Assembly (NCBI GenBank): GCA_035041965.1
Contig: JAPYMA010000216.1
Coordinates: 1 to 64,000 of the forward strand
Origin: Anisakis pegreffii
Lineage: Eukaryota > Nematoda > Chromadorea > Rhabditida > Anisakidae
DNA length: 64,000 nt
Direction: 5' to 3'
The notes under the pieces were generated by a model. The model saw only the letters and a list, made by a program, of their open reading frames with translations, was not told where the DNA came from and made no database searches. Position 1 is the first letter of the stretch; the number at the start of each line of letters is the position of its first letter. The position numbers and the translations under genes were made by a program. Positions 56,260-64,000 of this stretch are shown here, one piece after another.

Positions 56260-57362
56260 TTTCAGTCTAGTTTTCTTGCTTCTATTGAAATTCAACAACC
56301 TCAGCACTCTACTACCACCACCTTTGAAAGTTATGTCCAAATCCAACGGTTGGATACGAGTGGCAAACCGAAATCCGAAACGAATAGCCGTTATGCTGAA
56401 GAACGATCGATTTTTGCAATTTATCCGATATTGAGTTTCAATTTATTTGCTGAGATGACGAGGAACTTTGAGAGAGAAATTGGAACGAATGAATTATTCC
56501 AGATGAAGTTCAATCAATACTATCAGTTGAAGTGATTGATAAGGAGAACAGTTTGAAAACACAACTGTGAGTTGTTGATGGAACAGCACGAATCGAAGTA
56601 CTCGTAAAGCATTTAATGAGGGTTAGTTTCATGAAAAATGACTAAACAAAACGCAAAGGATGAATGAATATTTGCCTGACTACAGCAATACTTTAGCATG
56701 AAAGTTAATTTTGAAATAGTCTTAGAAATGAATTGATTTTAACGATAGAATACAAGAGAATACCGGGAATGTTCACCCATCTTTTTTTGTTTACTCACCA
56801 ATGAATAAGCATGAAGAAACAAATAATATTTAAACAAAACCTTCGAATGGATTACGCTGAATGGAATGCTGATTTGCGTTACGGTCAGTATAATCTCATC
56901 AAGGGAATTAATTCAATGCTGGCGAAGAGAATAGTTTATGAATGAATGTTTGTTATTATTGATAATATTTTGATTGTGCTCACAGATTGATAAAATTTTA
57001 ATAATTTTTACAGTCAATATAATCACTGCTGATAATTTTTTTACTAGGTTATTTACACATTGATAAAAGCGTATTTTTTGGAATGTTCTCGATGCAAATA
57101 ACTCTCTGAGAAGAACACAAATTTTCGATATCCCCTGTAGAATGCAAATCGCAAACAGACCTTTTTATAATTTTGTGCTACAAACTTTATAATGCAAATA
57201 AGGAAGAATGTGATATTGATAATGGAATGGAGGTATAAACTTGTACTGAGTTGTAATTTCTGATTGAATATGTTATTGAGCAGAACAGTAAGAAGAAATA
57301 CATTCATATGCAAGGTATTACATTTCATTAGAGAGAAGTAGCTGCTTCATCGAGATTTAACT

Positions 57363-57527
57363 CGACTTCAAACTAATGATAATGGTACACCACTCGGTTT
57401 ATAAATTTGTGCTTCCCGTTCGCGGAGGAAAGTTTTTCTTGAAACCGAGTGGTGTACCAATATCATTAATGTTGTGAGCCTGAGCCAGGCTATGATCCGG
57501 CTTGTATCTATTATCCGACTTCAAACT
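57363..57527 (+). mobile_element. Fold-back insertion, second copy, 12-base target duplication
   Basis: The element at 57375-57515 is flanked by the direct repeat CGACTTCAAACT (57363-57374 and 57516-57527). The outer arms pair over 26 bases with one mismatch ('aatgataatggtacaccac' with its partner ending 'ccaatatcatt'). The 3' tail after the right arm is identical to the copy at 22234, over about 50 bases. The central segment reads 'cttcccgttcgcggaggaaag', the reverse complement of the centre of the other copy, so the loop is inverted between copies. Confidence 0.85.
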
Positions 57528-59689
57528 GTTATGTACAGACATGTCATTAAACGCTCACTTTCCACGCGATCATCAATAAAGCATTCATTCAGTTCAGATG
57601 CTATCAGCCCACACGCGATTTCAATTGTTGAACTTATTTATAGAATTCAACTACTGTCAATAATAATCATCTGCGATCATGTTATTTACGATACTATTAT
57701 TGCCAATGAAGTAGTGATGGCATTCAAACGAAACTTCAGCTAGGTCGAAATCCGACCCAATCGACTTTCCAACATTCCGAAGTTCGGTTGTCCGAGCGTA
57801 ATTGAAAATTCTTCGATCAGAATCCGAATTTAGGAATTTCGACAGGAATTCGTCACATTCTAGCGACCGAACTTCGCTCAGTTGTCATCAATCACTACAA
57901 CGAAGTAACGATACCAAAAATAGATGCATTGTGATCAATACGAATATGACATTATAAGTTCATCTGGAAATTGCCAAAAGTGAATGAATATTGAATTGTA
58001 TTCATAAATGATCCCAAAACAAATGAATCGTTTTCTTTCCTTCAGAGCAATTCAACCAATCAGGTTTTTCACATAAAAGCACATAAAATTGAATCGTGAA
58101 TGATAAATGATTGTTCGGTACAAATTTATCAGCGAAAATGAAACTAAACAAATAACGCAATAATCATAACTGAACAAATATCAGCGCAACTGCTGAAATT
58201 TTCATTTCGTCAGTGGTAAATGAGAAGCGTCACGTTTAATTCACGCAACAACAACAAGCGTGTAACAATCGCCTGTGATTAGGTATTTTTTAGGCGTTGA
58301 TTTCACCGCTAAAAACATAATAATAGCATGCTAATAACACCGGAAAAATCATTGCGAAGGATTATAATTATAATGTATCGCTAACAATTCTATTCATCAG
58401 ATAAGAGTGATTCAACTTCAGAATCATCTAATCGTAAGAGAATGCAAAACATACGACTGACATTCGTATTCATACATATACCACCCAATATTCACATAGT
58501 AATATTGATAGATTGAAAATTATAAGCGAAATGTATTTCAGTGAAATGTACTCACTGAAATTGTTTTGGAAAAGCGATTTTGAAATTTCTGAGGAGAGAG
58601 AGTGAATGAAATTTTACCATTAACAAAATCAAATTTCAGTGATGATATCGAAGACTCTGGGATGGGTTTTTCCTAATTCCCTTCAGAACATCAATGAAAT
58701 TCGTATTGTTTTTTCTTTTTTGCATTACTAAAAAAAACCGAGCAAACAATCGAACCACTCATGAGGTTAACTGTCCACAACACAACAATAGCGATATTCA
58801 TCAGTACAAAAAGTTTAGCACATATATAAGCGGATAACTTTGTTATAGCGGCTTTTTTTTACATCAGCAGTGATCAATTCTAGTGTTGAAATCCATTGTT
58901 TTCGTTTTTTTAGCTAATAATATAAATAACAAATAAGAATGAAACTGAAACAAAAAGGAAATATTAAAGAGAATATAATTTATGAACGTTTGATGTTTGG
59001 CTGCTGTGCTCGGCGCACATCGCTTCTCGGTTATAAAATTAATATTACACATCGATATGATCAAACAGCACAAATCAATTCGCTTTTCTCCAGAAAAAGT
59101 AACTCGAAACGAATCGGTTTCATCAACATCAAAAAAATTCCATTTCACATTCCACTAAACCAAACAACAATTGTTCTTTGATGTCGAAATTCTCATTCGT
59201 TCTCTCATTTTCTGTATGATTAAAGAAATAAATCCCAAATTGAATCGATTTATTCGAATAACTCCCGACAATTTGAAATGATCCGTAAATATTATAATTA
59301 CATACGGATAACAAACTCCAATAAGCGATAAACAAACAAACAAACGCAATCGTCGTTGTGTCTTATAGCATAAAGTTGATGGGTGATGAGTGGAGATTAA
59401 AAATTGAAAAAAAACTCAGCCCAAAGAGTATCAATTATTTTTTGTCAACAATGCACAAAATTCGCTTCATTTTTCTGCAATGAAACAGAAAAAAGTTCCA
59501 AGTGTATCATGTGAATACTTTGTGATGCGTTATGAAACAGATGCATTTAATCAATCATAATGTGAAATTGGTGCATGAATATAAATTTGTACAGCAATGG
59601 TGTGTAGAGATGAAGTTTCCGTTGAACAATCAAACAGTACACGAAATACATTTTATTGACCTTTAGCCGTTGACACTGCAAAGTTATGA

Positions 59690-59775
59690 TAAATAGTTAT
59701 AATAAATGAATAGAGTTCAACAGAGTTACAATAAATAGTTATAATAAATAAATAGAGTTCAATAAGAATTGTATT
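59690..59775. repeat. Short tandem duplication, ~42-base unit
   Basis: 'atagttataataaat' followed by 'aatagagttcaa' occurs twice, about 42 bases apart. Confidence 0.7.
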
Positions 59776-60004
59776 AAACAGTTCAAAGTCAGCATGCGCA
59801 CACAAATAAAGCTATCTATCATCAATTCATGCAGAAATCATCACAGAATAATGATAACAGCTGAAATCAATGCGTCGTAATTTACAAAATACACTAAAAA
59901 TTTTGTTATAACAAAAATACATGCTAAAATATGCTTTAAAAATGTATTACCGAAGAAAACTGAAATTAACGTCAGAGAATATATGACATGGATCGCATGA
60001 AATA

Positions 60005-60006
60005 TC

Positions 60007-60045
<39 letters not shown>

Positions 60046-60192
60046 TAATACTGACAATAATAATATAATAATACATAATTTAACACAATATGTTAAACAA
60101 TGTATAATATAATATTGACAATACAACGATAATAACAATAATTATAATAATGATAGTAATAATAATGACAGCAGTAATAATAAAAATAACAA
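60005..60192. repeat. (AAT)n microsatellite region
   Basis: A clean (TAA)n run at about 60008-60045, then degenerate AAT/ATA-rich sequence to about 60190. Frames reading poly-Tyr or poly-Ile here are artefacts of the repeat. Confidence 0.9.
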
Positions 60193-61154
60193 TAATGATA
60201 ATAGAGATAACAATGATGTGAACAATGGTCTTCATACGCAAAGATATTAGGAGCACTGATTGCAAATCATTGCATTTGGATAAAAAAGCAAATGAATGAT
60301 ACGCAGCTGAGAAGTTGTGTGCTGTAACGGACATTTTTTGAAGTGTATTTATTTCGGGAATTAAAATGTCAATTTATTGACAGCATTCGACTTGTTCATA
60401 CACACATACAGACGTAGCAAATTGCGAATTAAGCTCAAAACAACAGTTATAAGAAGAGCAATAATAACACATACACATAAAAATATCGTTCGTACTAAAT
60501 AAATAAATACGTACTTATGGTCAAATACATACTTAAAAAGTATGTACTTAAAAAAACGTACTTACTTACTTAATACTCGCACTTATAAATAAATACACAA
60601 ATACTCACCCATAACTGAATAAATTATCGATATTGATAACCATATTTACATTCAAGAAAAGACGTTAAATATCAGAAAATGGGCAATAAATCATATTTCC
60701 TACGGAAGAACACCATAAAAGAAAAGAGTTTTGTCCTGAACGTAACTATTTCCAAAGTCATCAATAATCATTCACTCTAATGGATTCTCTTCATTGTCCA
60801 CCAAACGATTCAACTCATACACAACAATATACACTCAAATGTTGATACAATCGCAGTGAATGAATCACTTTACAAATAATATTTCTTCTGAATTTCTCTT
60901 TTAACAAATTGAGACGCAACCAATCAAACCAGATTTACTTATCATTGCGTCAAAAACACACACAAAAAAAAGACAAGAAAAGCAAAAAAAAAGATGCAAA
61001 AGCAGCATTAAAACACAAATAAATACATCATTCATCAGTCGTTGTCAAGGAAAAAGCCTGAAGGTTTTGATTTTTCGATCAATTCGACAAGCAAATTTCG
61101 ACAGGATAAATTAAAAATGATTCAGACAGATACGAATGTTAAAGTTATGGACAA

Positions 61155-63978
61155 CTAAACATCGTGCAGAAGATTAGTGGTGCTGTCCATTGCAAGCACC
61201 TTCCTCACGTAGTACGGCATATGATCAGAGATGACTGCACCAGACAGTTTAATCTCATCGAATTCATTGTAATCAGTCCACCTCTTCACTAACGATCCAT
61301 TCGAAACACTCAAATGCAATAAGCGTCCGGGTGGATGCAACTGCATTCTCCTTCTTCGCTGCTGCTCTAAGAGATTCCTCTCCGAATCGGAGTCAATTCC
61401 ACCGTAATCGTTTGACATCGATGACGACACTGCACGATGGAATATCAACGGCAAACGGTCGTTTACCTGTATCACTGTTGCGGGTGCTGTTGTTGTTGTT
61501 GTTGTTGTTGTCGTGTCTGCACTACTGACTACTGGCGCAACTGGTTCTGATCATTAAAATCATCATTAGCACTTACATGCTAGCAAATCTATCATTACTG
61601 AACATTTGCAATGAATTCACTCAACTATTCACTTCTACTCTGATATCGGACACAAGTACACATCAATAAACCTCCATTGAATGCAATTAACCTACTAATT
61701 GTAAGATTTTACCACATTAATCTAACAGAGTAATGAAGATAGTGGTAATTTGAGAATGAAAACATAATAAAATTTACATACACAACAATAAAGTGATCTG
61801 TGCAACTGGAAAATAAACGAAACTGACCTTGTTCAAGTGGCCAACGCGATGAAAAGAATAATCGAAAGAAACCTTTGATGAGAATTTCACACTTAGCACT
61901 ATTACAAGATACTAATGAGTCAATAATACCATATTTCAGTTTATGTAAATTCTGAAATGAAACAACAAACTGAATATCGAACGAATATTTATAATATATA
62001 ATCATAAGAAAAGAACTTGACATGAATAATACGAATAACTACCATAACTGGAGGTATACGGATCGGATATGACTTGACACAAAAACATCGAATAAAACTA
62101 AATCAATATGATTAAATGAAAGAATACTTCATAAGAGAGCCGTGGAACTAAATCGTCTCCAACGATCACACTAAACACCATATTCTCGGTTTCAGGCAAT
62201 CCACTCTCGCTAATCACACAACCAGGTGGTGAGAACGCGTAACATCGAATTGTTTCGTACGATTGTCTGAACAACAAACTTCCTCAATGTGCAATCACAA
62301 TCGCTCAATATTCAATTCGAACACAACAAACACACAAAAATCAAACCAACGCTCATTCAAAACATCCAAATATGCAATACATAAAGTCACTCATAATCCC
62401 AAAACAAATAATAATGCACTCACTTCAGTAACAGTGCAAGAAGTGTAGCAACTCCAGCACCCAGAGAGTGTCCACAAATAGTAATACCGTAATTTGGATA
62501 GAGCACTTTCAAGTCCTCGAGTACGTTATGCTCTTTCAGTGTTTCCAAAACATATCGTGCACTTCGCAACATACCTCGATGCACTCGTACCTCCTTAACA
62601 CTACCATATGTAGTGAAAGATTTATTGAACTTTCCAGATTCGCATTATTAGCCAAATATTCATCAAGTACTGTACAAATTACAAAACAAAAAACAAATAA
62701 ATGTCCAATCCAAATGTCCAATCGTATCATAATAACAATCGAAATCAATAATAATAATAATAATAATAATAAAGCATGACAAAAACAATAAGAACCTGTC
62801 CATCAGCATCAAGATTTTGATCCTTTCGAAGGATCGGATCGCAATCGACGTCCACAGAAAAGACTTCATCATCCACTGTAAGATCTGTTATTAAATCCGT
62901 CAGCGACACTGTTCCTCTCAACGCTATTATAATACTTTCACTAACTGCATCCACTGACACCACGAATGGCACCTATAACAATCAACAATAACACATCCAA
63001 CTAAAAATAAGCAAATATCACATCGCAAACCAAATATTTCATCAACGATCAGGATGACTCTTTCATAAACCAATCAAATCAACTTTCATAAAACGTAAAT
63101 TCCATCAAATTACTGAACTCATCAAAACAATTTCATTCAATCAAAAGCATTCAAACGGACTTGATAAAGACGATTTTTGAACGATACGAAGAATATATCG
63201 GTACGCGGACAATTTGAAATGAGTTGAAATGATGCTGTTCCGCACAGACAACAATTATCCTCCACTACCAACACTTCGTTGCATCTTAATTCACTTTATG
63301 GGTCAATTCGAAACGATAACGGCAACAAAACTGACAAACTACAACACAACGTCAACAAATCAACACTAACTTGCACTTCTTACAGCAGTCCAACTTCTTG
63401 AACAATTTCCACCACGCACAACAACCGCAATTATTCAACATGTATGTAGGCCAACCGTACACGGCCGTTGCGAATTCCATCATTCGACGTGCGTTCTCGA
63501 TAGTCATCCAGTCAGGTGCCTTCAATTAGGAGTACTTCTGCATATACACACATAACAACAGTCAAATTAGTAACAGTCACAATGATATTGAGTAGATTAA
63601 AGATAATAATGGGAATGCCCAATATCTGGGTTTATTCAAAAAAGACGGTCCAGGAAGATTTCCGAGTTAATTACTGCCGTAACTTGTTCATGATGAACAA
63701 CGAGAATAATATTTTGAAATACTAACGTGAACACAGTGAATTGCAATTGCAAACGAATCAATGAATTTGCGATGATAACTAATCGAATACTAAACCTGTG
63801 TAGAAGGAGAAGCGGTGGGTTCATGTGTTTGATGCTGAATTGAATGTGAGTGTGTTAGAAGGGATAAACCAGCCAACACATCCGATGCAACCAAATCCAC
63901 ATCAGCGAAGAACGACGCGATTAACGTTGCGATATCATCCAACGCATTTCGCATTATCTCATCTTGACCAATTGCACA
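61155..63978 (-). CDS. sn-1-specific diacylglycerol lipase (DAGL), 5' end beyond window
   Basis: Integral membrane serine hydrolase that turns diacylglycerol into 2-acylglycerols, including the endocannabinoid 2-AG. Exons inside the window, 5' to 3': 63796-63978, 63371-63519, 63161-63284, 62796-62972, 62424-62593, 62128-62266, 61828-61951 and 61155-61546. Phases close, giving the last 485 residues; the N-terminal transmembrane part lies past 64000. Landmarks: DVDLVASDVLAGLSLL, a Cys-rich segment (NCGCCAWW, DCCKKCK, EDNCCLCG), VPFVVSVD and ALRGTVSLTDLITDL. ICGHSLGAG contains the catalytic Ser, VGDDLVPRL the likely catalytic Asp, and ISDHMPYYV the likely catalytic His. RCYAFSPPG and HPPGRLLHLS also match the family. 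A poly-Thr run from an ACA microsatellite precedes the last conserved block. DAGL-beta-like in length; the precise paralogue is not certain. Confidence 0.94.
62747..62773. repeat. (AAT)n microsatellite
   Basis: About nine AAT units in an intron of the diacylglycerol lipase gene. Confidence 0.95.
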
Positions 63979-64000
63979 CTACAATTTCTATTTGCATATT

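Larger units (their letters stand above)
56260..61154. other. Intergenic region, 4.9 kb, repeat-bearing
   Basis: Lies between the 5' end of the C92-ALDH9 gene and the 3' end of the diacylglycerol lipase gene (both minus). No gene recognised. It holds a fold-back insertion (57363-57527), a short tandem repeat at about 59690-59775 and AAT-rich microsatellites (60005-60190). Confidence 0.5.

Noticed and set aside
59841..60334. Minus-strand frames rich in Tyr and Ile
   Set aside because: Direct translation of an AAT microsatellite.

Overview
The window is nuclear DNA from a nematode, judged from gene content and structure. It is AT-rich, and every gene has many introns with GT..AG borders. Acceptors are mostly the short TTTCAG type, and two of them sit 3 to 7 bases before a start codon, as expected for spliced-leader trans-splicing. 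One gene pair is only 155 bases apart. The predicted proteins fit nematode orthologues in length and sequence: an UNC-47 type vesicular GABA transporter, RPB11, THOC2, BLOC1S1, chimaerin and ALDH9. Species cannot be named. The exon models below were built by hand. In every one the reading phase closes across all introns.

Layout, left to right. 1-7804: gene-free, repeat-rich DNA with two copies of a dispersed repeat, a (TA)n tract and an array of alternating ~243/~162-base units. 7805-11051 (+): RPB11 and then an Iwr1/SLC7A6OS protein, a likely operon joining a Pol II subunit to the Pol II nuclear import factor. 12483-19825 (+): unc-47, 9 exons. 21514-33559 (-): thoc-2, 31 exons, tail to tail with unc-47. 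35041-36070 (+): blos-1, divergent from thoc-2. 37830-41713 (-): an unrecognised membrane protein built on a long run of 11-residue amphipathic repeats. 45884-48812 (+): a chimaerin (SH2, C1, RhoGAP). 51441-56259 (-): an unusual gene in which a permuted papain-fold (C92/YiiX-like) domain runs in frame, inside one exon, into a complete ALDH9-type aldehyde dehydrogenase. 61155 to past 63978 (-): the 3' two-thirds of an sn-1 diacylglycerol lipase, cut by the window end.

Functional themes: transcription and mRNA export (RPB11, Iwr1, THOC2); GABA and vesicle biology (UNC-47; BLOC-1/BORC); lipid and DAG signalling (chimaerin binds DAG through its C1 domain, DAGL hydrolyses it); and carnitine or aminoaldehyde metabolism (ALDH9). 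Apart from the RPB11-Iwr1 pair these are separate transcription units, and the shared themes may be chance.

Most notable: the C92-ALDH9 fusion, the 11-mer repeat protein, a small family of fold-back elements with 12-base target duplications whose loop is inverted between copies, the dimeric repeat array, and a 51-base palindrome in the thoc-2/blos-1 divergent promoter region.
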